The notes under the pieces: model-generated
Told to the model about the DNA's origin: nothing
Seen by the model: only the letters and a program-made list of their open reading frames with translations
The model's database searches: none
Made by a program: the position numbers and the translations under genes
In this document: positions 1-9,017 of the stretch, one piece after another
Layout: the number at the start of each line of letters is the position of its first letter
Position numbering within the stretch: position 1 is the first letter of the stretch
Origin: Stenotrophomonas sp. ISL-67
GTDB lineage: Bacteria > Pseudomonadota > Gammaproteobacteria > Xanthomonadales > Xanthomonadaceae
DNA length: 64,000 nucleotides
NCBI RefSeq assembly: GCF_018612915.1
Contig: NZ_JAGGRL010000004.1
Location: 124,001 to 188,000, forward strand
Reading direction: 5' to 3'

Positions 1-444
1 ATCCAGCTGCCGGCCTGCTGCCACCGCCCGATCAGCGACCACTACGCCCGCCGCGAGCTGTACCGCAGCCCGGACCATGGCTACAGCATCGTCGCCATGA
101 GCTGGGCACCAGGGCAGGGCACGCCGCTGCATGACCACAGCGGGTTGTGGTGCGTGGAAGGCGTCTGGCTGGGGCAGCTGGAAGTCACCCAGTACAGCCT
201 GTTGGAGCGCGATGGCGAACGCTTCCGCTTCCAGCAGGAGGCCACCGTCATTGGCGACTGCGGCAGCGCCGGCAGCCTGATTCCGCCGCACGAATACCAC
301 ACCATCCGCAACACCAGCGACGAACGGCTGGCGATCTCCGTGCACGTTTACCAGGGCGAGATGACCCGCAGCGCGGTCTTCGAACCCGGCCACGACGGCT
401 GGTACGAGCGCCGCATGAAGGAAATGGAAACAGACGCCGCGTAG
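1..444 (+). CDS. Cysteine dioxygenase family protein (5' end outside window)
   Basis: The reading frame is already open at base 1, so the N-terminus is missing; 147 residues are visible. The cupin motif appears as TPLHDHSGLWCVEG, giving two of the three iron-binding histidines, and a third candidate histidine lies in PPHEYHTI. This is the pattern of thiol dioxygenases, which oxidise cysteine or a related thiol such as 3-mercaptopropionate to the sulfinate in the cytoplasm using Fe(II) and O2. The exact thiol substrate cannot be told from the visible part. The downstream gene is convergent, so this gene ends its transcription unit. Confidence 0.8.
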   Translation: MQLPACCHRPISDHYARRELYRSPDHGYSIVAMSWAPGQGTPLHDHSGLWCVEGVWLGQLEVTQYSLLERDGERFRFQQEATVIGDCGSAGSLIPPHEYHTIRNTSDERLAISVHVYQGEMTRSAVFEPGHDGWYERRMKEMETDAA

Positions 445-455
445 GGCGTTGCCGG

Positions 456-815
456 TCATGCGGGCTGTATGCACCACACCGCTTCATCGCCGTTGCTGAA
501 ACGGGTGAGGGAGAAGCTGGGACTGACGTAGACCACCGTAGGTCCCGCACCGTCCGGCAACTTCAGGCGCCAGTTCGGGAACGACACCCGTGCCGTGGGA
601 AACCCTACGTGCAGCGCCCAGAACACCCCTGCAGCGTGCGCGATGACCAGCTGCACGCGCCCGCTGCCATCACGCACTTCAACGTGGTCAACGCCACCGT
701 CCTCGAACTCCCGCACCCGCCAGCCGCGACGTGTGCCGGAAGCGCCAGTCTGCGGGCGCGGGCGTACATGGGTCCGCGCCACCTCGTCGAGGTCGGCGGC
801 GACGTTGGTGTTCAT
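456..815 (-). CDS. Hypothetical protein, 119 aa
   Basis: An open frame of 119 codons starting MNTNVAADLDEV, convergent with the dioxygenase gene and ending 11 bases from it. No signal peptide or membrane segment is evident. The composition is balanced, with several Trp and Phe residues in a beta-like pattern (GVFWALHVGFP, TVVYVSPSFSL), which favours a real small folded protein over a chance frame. I do not recognise a family. The upstream ribosome site is weak, a purine run about 8 bases before the ATG. Confidence 0.5.
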   Translation of the reverse strand: MNTNVAADLDEVARTHVRPRPQTGASGTRRGWRVREFEDGGVDHVEVRDGSGRVQLVIAHAAGVFWALHVGFPTARVSFPNWRLKLPDGAGPTVVYVSPSFSLTRFSNGDEAVWCIQPA

Positions 816-1134
816 TAGGTAGTTTCCCCGGAAAGTTGAGCGCTGTGCATCGGAGCGGCGATCACGACTTGATGCTATCTGCGCCCGTCGGGGTGGTGCG
901 TTGAAGAAGTTCCTAGATTTGATGTGGGGTTCACCGGGTAGGGGTACAGCCGATGTCGATTGTGGTCATGCCATTACCGCGTGTTGGCGCGGTACCGGCG
1001 GTGGATGCTCCTCCGCGTCCTGCGGCCGCACCACTTGTGCATCCATGCACCGCGTCGATTGGGATGCGACCCTACCGGCGGGGAGCGGAGCAGGCGAAGA
1101 TGAGCGCGAGCCCGATGCCCCGCAGGTATCTTCC
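816..1134. other. Intergenic stretch with repeat-like segments
   Basis: About 320 bases lie between two divergent genes. I see no convincing coding sequence. An in-frame extension of the phzF frame upstream to base 901 is rich in Cys, Gly and Arg and looks non-coding. A short inverted repeat lies near 967-984 (ttaccgcg / cgcggta). The 28-base repeat described separately lies near its right end. Confidence 0.5.
1054..1081 (-). repeat. 28-base repeat, copy 1 (GTAG-type extragenic repeat)
   Basis: This 28-base string is identical to bases 2028-2055, so two copies flank the phzF gene in the same orientation. Read on the minus strand it begins near GTAG and holds short complementary arms (gtcg / cgac), resembling a divergent SMAG-type repetitive extragenic palindrome. 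Confidence 0.55.
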
Positions 1135-1974
1135 GTGTCCAGCCACCCCTTCCTCCAGGTCAACGTGTTCAGCACAGACCCGCTGCTGGGCAACCCGCTG
1201 GCAGTGGTGCTCAATGCCGGCGCGCTGAGCGATGTGCGCATGGCCGCGTTTGCGCGCTGGACCAACCTGAGCGAGACGACGTTCGTTTCAGCGCCGACCG
1301 ACCCGCGTGCCGATTACCGCGTGCGGATCTTCACCACCGTGGGTGAACTGCCCTTTGCCGGGCACCCCACGCTGGGCAGTTGCCATGCGTGGTTGGCCAG
1401 TGGCGGCGTGCCGCGCGGTGCGGAGATCGTGCAGGAGTGCGGGATCGGGCTGGTGCGGATTCGGCGTACAGCCAACGGGTTCGCGTTCGAGGCGCCGCCG
1501 TTGCGCCGCGAGGGACCGTTGGAGCCGGCGTTGCGCGAACGGGTTGTTGCGGGTCTTGGGGTGGCGCCGGGCGAGGTGCTGGATGCGCAGTGGGTGGACA
1601 ACGGGCCGCCGTGGTTGGCGGTGCGGTTGCGCAGCCGCGCGGCGGTGTTGGCGGTGCGGCCGGATTACGCGGCGCTGGAGGGGTTGATGATTGGCGTGTT
1701 CGCTGCGTGCGACGGGGACGCGGGCGTGGACGCGCAGTTCGAATCGCGTGCGTTCATCGCGGGTGACGCTGCGCCGGAGGATCCGGTGACGGGAAGCCTC
1801 AACGCCGGCATTGCGCGTTGGTTGTTGCGTGAGGGCGCGGCACCGGACCGGTATGTGGTCAGCCAGGGCACGGTATTGGGGCGCGCCGGGCGAGTGCAGG
1901 TGGAGCGGGTGGGGGAGACGTTGTGGATCGGGGGTGCGTGCGTGACGTGTATTGAGGGATCGGTGACGTTGTAG
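1135..1974 (+). CDS. PhzF family isomerase/epimerase
   Basis: The product (280 aa) matches the usual PhzF size if it starts at the GTG at 1135, just before SSHPFLQVNVFS. The upstream frame to base 901 is not convincing. PhzF landmarks are visible: NPLAVVLNA near the start, the catalytic-glutamate region NLSETTFV, FTTVGELPFAGHPTLGS, and the second-half mirror motif DPVTGSLNAGIARWL. The fold is a two-domain hotdog-like barrel related to diaminopimelate epimerase. Family members catalyse isomerisation; the substrate of this genomic paralogue is unknown. No phenazine genes lie nearby, so a phenazine role is not supported. Confidence 0.85.
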   Translation: MSSHPFLQVNVFSTDPLLGNPLAVVLNAGALSDVRMAAFARWTNLSETTFVSAPTDPRADYRVRIFTTVGELPFAGHPTLGSCHAWLASGGVPRGAEIVQECGIGLVRIRRTANGFAFEAPPLRREGPLEPALRERVVAGLGVAPGEVLDAQWVDNGPPWLAVRLRSRAAVLAVRPDYAALEGLMIGVFAACDGDAGVDAQFESRAFIAGDAAPEDPVTGSLNAGIARWLLREGAAPDRYVVSQGTVLGRAGRVQVERVGETLWIGGACVTCIEGSVTL

Positions 1975-2027
1975 GGCGGCGTTTGTTTTGGGTCATGCCG
2001 CCATCGCACGTTGAAGCGTTACCGGCA

Positions 2028-2055
2028 GTCGATTGGGATGCGACCCTACCGGCGG
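2028..2055 (-). repeat. 28-base repeat, copy 2
   Basis: Identical to 1054-1081. It lies in the spacer between the 3' ends of the convergent phzF and LamG genes, a normal position for SMAG-type palindromes that cap transcripts. The segment that follows (gcattggcgcggta) also resembles sequence upstream of phzF near 975-985, so the shared block may be longer but diverged. Confidence 0.55.
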
Positions 2056-2110
2056 CCAACGCATTGGCGCGGTAACGGCGTGCCCCCAACCGGAGCCACG
2101 CCGTCTGCGG

Positions 2111-5100
2111 CTACTCCACCGGCACCACGTTGTTGCGCTGGGTCACTTCTGCGGCACCATCAGCCAGCATCACCCGAACGCGCAGGCCGCTACGGTCTCC
2201 CGCCGGCAGGGGCAGCCCAACCGTGGTGGTCTTCGGCACCAGATCGGTAGGCGCATCCATCGCCGGAATCTCGATCCGCGCCAGCTCCCGCCCGCCCGCA
2301 TCTTCCAGCACCGCCGTCCCCAACGGCGTGCCCACATGCCCCAGGCTGTGCACGGTCACCTGCACCTGCCGGCCATCCACCCGCACATCGCCCCGCCCAA
2401 TCCCCAGGTCCGGCCGCTGCTCCACCGGCGTACCCGCCTTGATCAGCTCGAACTCGAACACCTGCGCGACACCCGGTGCAAAACGCAGCGGAATCGACGC
2501 ACTGCGCTCCAGCGTTACTTCGCGCGTTTCACCCTTGCCATCAATCCGGTCATCCCCATCCCGGTCTACCCCACTGGTCATCCGCCACGTACCGGCGGTG
2601 ACATTCCACGTGCTCATCTCCGCATCCGCCGCGCGCTTGCCCAGGTTGTAACCGATCACCTTGAACCGCTCGGTCGACGGCGCATGCACCAGCAACGCCA
2701 CCTGCCCGGCCGCATCCGGCTGCGCGAAACGCCAGCTCACCGTATGCCCCGGCCAGCTTTGGTTGCGCTTCAGCGCAATGCCACCCAAACGTGCCCGTTG
2801 CAGGAACTCGCTGGGCGCTTCCACGCGGTCCGACCACCAGTGGCCCTCGGTGTTCATGTACTCGCGCTGCGCCTTGGCCTGGATGCCGTCGGCGTGCAGT
2901 GCTTCCAGGTACTTCTTGTCACCGGTGGCCTGCCACGCCATCAGGCTGGAGAACCCGGTGTTGCCGGCGTCGGCATCGGCGATCAGCGTCGGGTTCCATG
3001 CCTGCGCTTTTCCCAGCACCTCCACGTAGTTCTCGCCAAGGTTGGAAAGCGCTCCCGGCCCGCCACGCGCCACGCGGTAGTCCAGCGCCTTCAGGTACTT
3101 GTCGTCGCCGCTCCAGCGCCACGCCGCCCAGAACGTGTGCATCACATCGCCGCCACCCGAGCCGTTGTTGAGCTCGCCGCCGCGTACCTTGCCGGTGGCC
3201 CAGTTGATCTCGTTGGGCAACGCCCAGCGGCCCTTGTCGTCGGTGTAGGCGTGGGCCAGGTAACTGTCGGCCAGGCCGGTGACCAGCTTGCGGCCGGTGG
3301 GGTCGGCATTGTACTGGCCCATCAGGAATGCAGGGTGCAGCGCCGGGAACGAATACGGCTTCTGCCACTGCCAGTTCGGCTCGCGATAGACCTTGTTGCC
3401 GCCAAACCAGTTGCTGGAGAACAGCAGGTGGCCCTGCGGGTTGGGCAGGATGATGCGCTCATTGAACGCCTTCACCGTTTCCATCAGGCGCTCCACGGTG
3501 AGCGGGTCGCCCCAGTTGAGGTACAGCATCGCGCTGTTGGCGTTGATGCCTTCCTCGTACGAATGCAATTCATCGGTTTCGATGGTGCTCAGGCCGTTGG
3601 AAAACATGCCGTTGCGGTACACCGCATCGGACAGCGCGGTGAGCGAGCGGTTGAGCCGGTCCGGCTCCACGCCCATCAGGGCCAGGCCGGGCCATTGCTG
3701 GGTCAGGTCGGTATCGTCGGAAATGCCGCCACCGAAATCGCCGTAGGCGATCTGCCGGTTGTCGATCCACCAGTCCACGAAGCGGCGCACGTACTTCAGG
3801 TCTTCGGTCTGGCGGAACGCCCATAGCGGCACGCCCTTGGGCGCTTCGGGCTGGGTGAACGGCGGCTTGCCCTGGCTGTTGTAGCTGATGTAGTTCCAGT
3901 ACAGCCGCCCCAGCGCGTGGTCCGGGTCCACCCGCAGCAGGTCGGTCAGGTCGGCGTACACGCGCGCATACAGGCGCTGGCGCTTGGAGGTGGTGTGTTC
4001 TTCCACCAGGAAGCCCCAGTTGTCACGGGCCTGGTTGAAGCGGTCGGCCACGTGTTCCTGCTTCGCCTCCTCGCGCGCCTTGTAGACCATGCGGATCTCC
4101 GCGCCATCCAGCGAACCGGCGTTGAAGCCCGGCGCGCCCGAGGCGACGCTGATCCACAGGCTGTCGGCGGTGAGGATGCGGTCGCGCAGGTCCAGCCACA
4201 GCGTGCACTTTTCGTTGGGCTTCACCGACACCGACACATCGATCATGTCGCGCGCCGGCCAGATCGGGTCCTTGATGCGGATGTTGAGCGGAATCAGCCC
4301 ATCGCGCGCGGCGGGCAGATCGAGCGCCGGCAGGTCGATGGCCACGCCATCCAGCCCGTCGTACATGTTTTCCCAGCTGTGTGCCCAGCTGCGGATCAGC
4401 GGCTGCGCGGCCGGTGCGTCGCCCACGCCGGACGGCACCAGCACGTGCACGATCGGCAACGGGTTGGCCGGCAGCGTGTCGGCACCACGCCGGCGCGAAC
4501 CGGCGCCCTTGGGCAGCGCCATCACCGTGCTGCGCTCGGCGGCCGGGTAGCGGCCGTCGATGTACTCGCGCAGGGTGGTGATGTTGAGGTAATCGGGCAG
4601 GGCCTGGCTGTCGACCCGATAGCGCTGCTTGACCGTGCCTTCCGGCTCGGCCGCATCGCTGACCTGGTACGCCCAGATTTCCTGGATGGGGGTTTCCTGC
4701 GCGGTGTTGCGGAAGTGCAGCACGCCGCCGGTCTGCGTGGGGATGTCGTCCACGCTGCGCACCACGCCCTGCGGGCGCTGCAGCAGCGTCGTGGCGGCAG
4801 CGTCACCGCTGCTGTGGCTGAGCGAACCAAACGCCGCACCGCGCACTTCAATGCGGTTGACGCGCTCGCCAGCCGGCAGGGTCAGGTCGAGCTGCTGCCC
4901 GCCTTCCACGTAGGTGTTCCAGTCCGGCAGCTGGAAATAGTCGTTGCGGCCGGGCAGGCGCGAGCGGTTGTACACGCCGGGCCAGGTGGTCTCGGCGATA
5001 CCGTCGGTGGCCTTCCACATCCACTGTTTGTGGTCTTTGGTGTCGGCGAATTCGATCTTGCGGATGCTGGTGGTCGGGGTCGCCAGCGCGGGCGGGGCGG

Positions 5101-5968
5101 TACGGTCCCAGCCGAAGCGGTGGTTCCAGGCGCGCAGCGCGCCGGTATCGGCCGCGGCGGAGGTCGGCGCCTGGTTGGCGGCCAGCGCGGCCATGCCGGC
5201 CGGATCCAGCAGGCGGTCGTACACGCGGATTTCGTCGACATCACTGCCGCGCAGGAAGTTGTAGCGGCTCTGCACCTGGTAGGGCGCCATCACCCGGCCG
5301 GCAAGGCCAAGCTGGTCCAGCGCGGCGTCGTAGTCGGCGGTGGTCTCCTGGCGGGCGACCTCCCTGCCATCCACGTACAGGCGCACGCCATGGTTTTCAT
5401 CCCAGCCGAAGGCGATGTGCTGCCACTGGCTGGGTGAGGGATTCTGGTCGAGCTTGAACGACACGCGGGTGCGCGCCAGGTTGGCATCGGTCACGAAGGC
5501 ATCGAAGCCATGGCCGTTCCAGTCGATGCGCAGCCAGGCCATGTCCCAGCTGCTGTGGTCGGCGTAGCCGACCCGGAAGATCACGAACGGCGTTTCGCCC
5601 ACTGCGTAGCGCGGGCGCCAGTAAAAGCCGAGGGTGCCGCGTTGGGCCTGGATGTTGCCGGGGGCGTTCCAGGAGAGCACGCCATCGTCTTCCCACTGGA
5701 TGGCCGAACCATGCGCGCTATCGGGCACGCGTTTGACCTTGTCCTGGAAGTTCGGAATGGCGTCGCCGTGGGCGGTGTCGGCGGTAAAGCCCTTGTCGGC
5801 CGACACATGGAACAGCAGTTCCGGCGCCGTCTGCGCCGAGGCGGTACCGCCAGCGGCAAGGAGCAGGGCAAGTGCGATCGCCCTCGGTAGCGCCGGCCGT
5901 TGGCCGGCCCTCACAGCCCCTGCATCGTGCAACAACACCGGGGCCCGAACATCAACGCAAAGCAGCAT
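2111..5968 (-). CDS. Secreted LamG-domain protein, candidate polysaccharide-degrading enzyme
   Basis: The product is about 1285 aa from the ATG at 5968, chosen because ggaaagg lies just upstream; an ATG 12 codons earlier lacks a site. A signal sequence ends near residue 45 (IALALLLAAGGTASA). Residues ~70-270 form a concanavalin-like LamG jellyroll (GTLGFYW, RLYVDGREVA, VDEIRVYDRLLDP). A beta-sandwich-like region follows. Residues ~680-1060 are helical with conserved-looking YGDFGGGISDDTD, HSYEEGINAN and HWWSDR, reminiscent of alpha/alpha toroid lyases or hydrolases. The last ~100 residues resemble a CARDB domain. The adjacent TonB receptor and kdgK/eda suggest it releases uronate-derived oligosaccharides in the periplasm or outside. 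That function is inferred; no enzyme family could be named with confidence. Confidence 0.75.
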   Translation of the reverse strand: MLLCVDVRAPVLLHDAGAVRAGQRPALPRAIALALLLAAGGTASAQTAPELLFHVSADKGFTADTAHGDAIPNFQDKVKRVPDSAHGSAIQWEDDGVLSWNAPGNIQAQRGTLGFYWRPRYAVGETPFVIFRVGYADHSSWDMAWLRIDWNGHGFDAFVTDANLARTRVSFKLDQNPSPSQWQHIAFGWDENHGVRLYVDGREVARQETTADYDAALDQLGLAGRVMAPYQVQSRYNFLRGSDVDEIRVYDRLLDPAGMAALAANQAPTSAAADTGALRAWNHRFGWDRTAPPALATPTTSIRKIEFADTKDHKQWMWKATDGIAETTWPGVYNRSRLPGRNDYFQLPDWNTYVEGGQQLDLTLPAGERVNRIEVRGAAFGSLSHSSGDAAATTLLQRPQGVVRSVDDIPTQTGGVLHFRNTAQETPIQEIWAYQVSDAAEPEGTVKQRYRVDSQALPDYLNITTLREYIDGRYPAAERSTVMALPKGAGSRRRGADTLPANPLPIVHVLVPSGVGDAPAAQPLIRSWAHSWENMYDGLDGVAIDLPALDLPAARDGLIPLNIRIKDPIWPARDMIDVSVSVKPNEKCTLWLDLRDRILTADSLWISVASGAPGFNAGSLDGAEIRMVYKAREEAKQEHVADRFNQARDNWGFLVEEHTTSKRQRLYARVYADLTDLLRVDPDHALGRLYWNYISYNSQGKPPFTQPEAPKGVPLWAFRQTEDLKYVRRFVDWWIDNRQIAYGDFGGGISDDTDLTQQWPGLALMGVEPDRLNRSLTALSDAVYRNGMFSNGLSTIETDELHSYEEGINANSAMLYLNWGDPLTVERLMETVKAFNERIILPNPQGHLLFSSNWFGGNKVYREPNWQWQKPYSFPALHPAFLMGQYNADPTGRKLVTGLADSYLAHAYTDDKGRWALPNEINWATGKVRGGELNNGSGGGDVMHTFWAAWRWSGDDKYLKALDYRVARGGPGALSNLGENYVEVLGKAQAWNPTLIADADAGNTGFSSLMAWQATGDKKYLEALHADGIQAKAQREYMNTEGHWWSDRVEAPSEFLQRARLGGIALKRNQSWPGHTVSWRFAQPDAAGQVALLVHAPSTERFKVIGYNLGKRAADAEMSTWNVTAGTWRMTSGVDRDGDDRIDGKGETREVTLERSASIPLRFAPGVAQVFEFELIKAGTPVEQRPDLGIGRGDVRVDGRQVQVTVHSLGHVGTPLGTAVLEDAGGRELARIEIPAMDAPTDLVPKTTTVGLPLPAGDRSGLRVRVMLADGAAEVTQRNNVVPVE
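5887..5910 (+). repeat. SMAG-type GTAG palindrome inside a coding region
   Basis: Starts gtagcgccggcc and ends ggccggccc, an almost perfect palindrome with a GTAG head, identical in core to copies at 19302, 58677 and 63403. It overlaps the N-terminal coding part of the LamG protein gene, just before the hydrophobic core of its signal peptide. Confidence 0.8.
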
Positions 5969-6098
5969 GTGACCTTTCCTTTCCACAGCGAGAACGTGCG
6001 GCACGACACGCCATCCTCGTCAGCGGAACATGGCGCAACGCCACGGCCGCAGTGCCAGCGCAGGGCCGTCAGAAACTAGCAAAGGGGAAGCGGTGCGG

Positions 6099-6116
6099 CA
6101 TCTTGCGCCGCAACAG
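6099..6116 (-). promoter_or_regulatory. Shared upstream motif of the carbohydrate locus, LamG copy
   Basis: On the minus strand this reads ctgttgcggcgcaagatg, about 130 bases before the LamG gene start. The TonB receptor gene carries the same 18 bases with one change at 9018-9035. The centre ttgcggcgcaa is palindromic, as expected for a repressor or activator site. The regulator is not identifiable here. Confidence 0.5.
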
Positions 6117-6153
6117 CGGCGTGGTTGCCCACGCCGCTGCCGGTTGCGATGGA

Positions 6154-8913
6154 TCAGAACTTGTAGCGCGCGCCCAGCATGAACTGCCGGCCGGTCTCGG
6201 TGTACTGCAGCGGCAGGCGACCGGTCGACGGCGAGTACACCCACTCGTCGCTGGCTTCGTTGGTGAGGTTCATGCCTTCCAGGCTCAGCTCCAGCTTGTC
6301 GCTGATCGCGTAGCGGATAGAGGCATCGATGAAGGTGGTGCCGGTCATGCCGTGGGTACCGTCCACGTTGAAGCCCGCTTCGGTGCCCGGCACCTGGGTC
6401 AGGTAATCGTCGCGGTTGGTGGCCGACACACGGCCGGAGAACACCTTGCCTTCGTAGAACAGCGTGGCGTTCCAGCTCGACTTGGACAGACCGGTCAGGT
6501 CGGCCTTCATCACCGGTTGGCCGCTGGAGTTGATGTACTGGATCTGCGATTCCACCCAGGTGTAGTTCAACTGCACGCCCAGGTTGGACCAGTTGCCCGG
6601 CAGGAAGGTGAAGGGCTGGGTGTAGTTCACTTCCACGCCGTGCAGCTCGCCACCCGGGGTGTTGACCGGCTTGGTGTAGGTGAAGTCATCGGCCGGCGAG
6701 GCGCCGGTGCCGATCAGCAGCGAGTCCGGCAGGCCGCTGGCGCTGTACGGCGCCACTTCGCGGGTGGTCTGCACGAAGCTTTCGATGTCCTTGTAGAACA
6801 GGCCGATACCGGCCATCGCGCCTTCGCTGAAGTACCACTCGAAGCCCAGGTCGACGTTGGTGGCGCGGATCGGGTCGAGGTTCGGGTTGCCGCTGGAAAT
6901 CGTGCGGGCACCGCCGGCCACTGCCACCGTAGCGCCCGGGGTCAGGCTACCCAGGCCCGGGCGGCTCATCACCTTGGCCGCGCCGAGGCGGATCAGGAAG
7001 TCCGGCGCCACTTCAGCCACCAGGTTGAACGAGGGCAGGGTGTCGTCGTAGCTGCGATCCACCGTGGTGGACACCGTACCGCTGGACAGCGTGGAAAGAC
7101 CGGTGGAGCTCTGCTTGGTCTTCACGTAGCGCACGCCGAAGTTGCCGGAGAACGGAATGCTGCCCAGGTCGGTGGAGAACTCGCCCATCAGGTAGCCACC
7201 GCGGTCTTCTTCGTCCACGCTGCGTACGTTGTTGGCACGCGGGGCGACAGCGTAGATACCGGAGTTGCTGTAGATGTCCAACTGGTTGGCGAAGGCGTTC
7301 AGGTCCGGCACCACCCACTGGTCCGGGCTGCCGGTGATGCCCTTCAGGCCGGTCTGGCTGGTCATGTCCACCGGCACGATCTTGGTGCCGTCGGCGAAGT
7401 TGGGCACGGCCAGCTCGCTGGCGCGGCGCAGTTCCACGGTGCTGAAGGTGTAGTTCTTGGCCAGGATGCCGCCCTTCAGGCGGAAGCCGGGGCTGATGTT
7501 CCAGTTGAAGTCGACCTGGCCGGTGTCGAAGTCGTTGTCCACGTACTGCGGGCGCAGGCGGATTTCAGCCAGTTCCCAGCCGTTCGGATCGGTCGGATCG
7601 ATGCCGTAGTTCAGCGTCGGGAACCGGCTGTTGCCGCGGTAATCGTAGCTGTAACCATCGACATCGTACTTGTCCATGATGATCGTGGTCTGGACCGGGT
7701 TCTCGTGCTTGGAGCGCGAGATGCCGACCTTGCCGGACAAGGTGAAGTTGTCGCCGAAGCGGTGCTGGCCGTTCAGCGCGATCTGCTTGAACTCGGTGCT
7801 CCACTCGTCGTGGCGGTTTTCGCTGCGGATGTCGACGTTGTCGAACTCACCGTAGACCAGCGCGTTGTTCTCGATCACGCCGCTATTGACGATCGTGTTC
7901 GGCTTGCCGACCAGGCGCGGGTTGCTGCTGGTGCCGCGGCTGAAGGAAATCGCCTCGATGTAGTGTTCGTCGCGCTCGGCGTCGATCTTGGAGTACAGCG
8001 CATCCAGCGAGATTTCAGTGGCGTCGGTGGGCTTCCACTGCAGGGTGCCGGTCACGCCCAGGCGCTTCTGCTCGTGTTCCATCTGCACGTAGCGCGGGAA
8101 GCGCGGGTGGTAAACATCGGCCGAACGTGCTTCGGTGAACGGCGAGTCCGCGCTGAAGTTGCCGTTGCTCGGGCCGTTGGCCCAGCGGCCGGTGTTGGAG
8201 CCTTCTTCCAGCGCCTGGCGCTCGGAGTAGGCCACCGACACCAAGGCACCGAAGGTGCCATCGGCCCAGGTGTTGGAGATCAATGCCGCCACGCGCGGGT
8301 CGGCCTTTTCAGCCATGGCGTTGTAGCTGGCCTGGCCGCTGGCGGCGAAGGTGAAGCCGTCGTAGTCAAACGGGCGCGCGGTGCGCAGGTCGACCGTGGC
8401 GCCCAGCGAACCTTCTTCCACGTCGGCCGATGCGGTCTTGCGCACGATCAGCTGCGAGAACAGGTCCGAGGCGAACACGTTGAAGTCGAATCCACGGCCG
8501 CGGTTGGTGCCGCCGCTCTGGTCGCCGGCGCCCACGGTGGTCAGCGCTTCCATGCCGTTGATGCGCACGCGGGTGAAATCCGGGCCCAGGCCGCGCACCG
8601 AGATGTTGCGGCCTTCGCCGGCTTCACGGGTGATGACCACGCCGGGCACGCGCTGCAGCGACTCGGCCAGGTTCAGATCGGGGAATTTGCCGATATCCTC
8701 GGCAACGATGGCATCGACCACGCCCGATTCGCTGCGCTTGATGTCCAGCGCCTTCTCGACGCTGGCGCGGTAGCCGGTGACGGTGACGGTGTCCAGGTCG
8801 GTGGCCGCGGTCGGGGCCGGGTCCTGCGCCAGGGTGGTACCGCTCAGCGCCAGGCCGATGGACAGGGCGAGCAAGGTAACCGGTGTCTTTTTCTGTGTGT
8901 TTCGATATTGCAT
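6154..8913 (-). CDS. TonB-dependent receptor, putative oligosaccharide transporter
   Basis: The product (919 aa) begins with a signal peptide (LLALSIGLALSGTTLAQ) and a TonB-box-like DTVTVTGY, followed by a plug domain (KFPDLNLAESLQRVPGV, GRNISVRGLGPDFTRVRING) and a long beta-barrel ending in the terminal aromatic strand LGARYKF. Such outer-membrane receptors take up ligands using energy passed by TonB-ExbBD; the energising genes lie at 36-39 kb in this window. Receptors of this plug type in Xanthomonadaceae often sit in loci for plant or algal carbohydrates. The neighbours (secreted LamG protein, kdgK, eda) support a uronate-containing oligosaccharide as ligand, but that is inference. It shares an upstream motif with the LamG gene. 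Confidence 0.88.
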   Translation of the reverse strand: MQYRNTQKKTPVTLLALSIGLALSGTTLAQDPAPTAATDLDTVTVTGYRASVEKALDIKRSESGVVDAIVAEDIGKFPDLNLAESLQRVPGVVITREAGEGRNISVRGLGPDFTRVRINGMEALTTVGAGDQSGGTNRGRGFDFNVFASDLFSQLIVRKTASADVEEGSLGATVDLRTARPFDYDGFTFAASGQASYNAMAEKADPRVAALISNTWADGTFGALVSVAYSERQALEEGSNTGRWANGPSNGNFSADSPFTEARSADVYHPRFPRYVQMEHEQKRLGVTGTLQWKPTDATEISLDALYSKIDAERDEHYIEAISFSRGTSSNPRLVGKPNTIVNSGVIENNALVYGEFDNVDIRSENRHDEWSTEFKQIALNGQHRFGDNFTLSGKVGISRSKHENPVQTTIIMDKYDVDGYSYDYRGNSRFPTLNYGIDPTDPNGWELAEIRLRPQYVDNDFDTGQVDFNWNISPGFRLKGGILAKNYTFSTVELRRASELAVPNFADGTKIVPVDMTSQTGLKGITGSPDQWVVPDLNAFANQLDIYSNSGIYAVAPRANNVRSVDEEDRGGYLMGEFSTDLGSIPFSGNFGVRYVKTKQSSTGLSTLSSGTVSTTVDRSYDDTLPSFNLVAEVAPDFLIRLGAAKVMSRPGLGSLTPGATVAVAGGARTISSGNPNLDPIRATNVDLGFEWYFSEGAMAGIGLFYKDIESFVQTTREVAPYSASGLPDSLLIGTGASPADDFTYTKPVNTPGGELHGVEVNYTQPFTFLPGNWSNLGVQLNYTWVESQIQYINSSGQPVMKADLTGLSKSSWNATLFYEGKVFSGRVSATNRDDYLTQVPGTEAGFNVDGTHGMTGTTFIDASIRYAISDKLELSLEGMNLTNEASDEWVYSPSTGRLPLQYTETGRQFMLGARYKF

Positions 8914-9017
8914 GTTTTCCCTCTCCCAAGGTGCTACATGAAACAGCTATCCGGCGACATGTCAGTGCAATGACACCGCTGGTCAGGGCGGACGTTAACA
9001 GTCCGTTGGGGCTTGAG

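Noticed and set aside
901..1134. In-frame N-terminal extension of PhzF
   Set aside because: It is rich in Cys/Gly/Arg, contains a repeat element, and would make the protein ~78 residues longer than the family.
2033..3826. Very long open frames opposite the LamG, receptor, ligD and gyrB genes
   Set aside because: High-GC antisense shadows: Arg/His/Val-rich translations with no motifs, fully covered by well-supported genes on the other strand.
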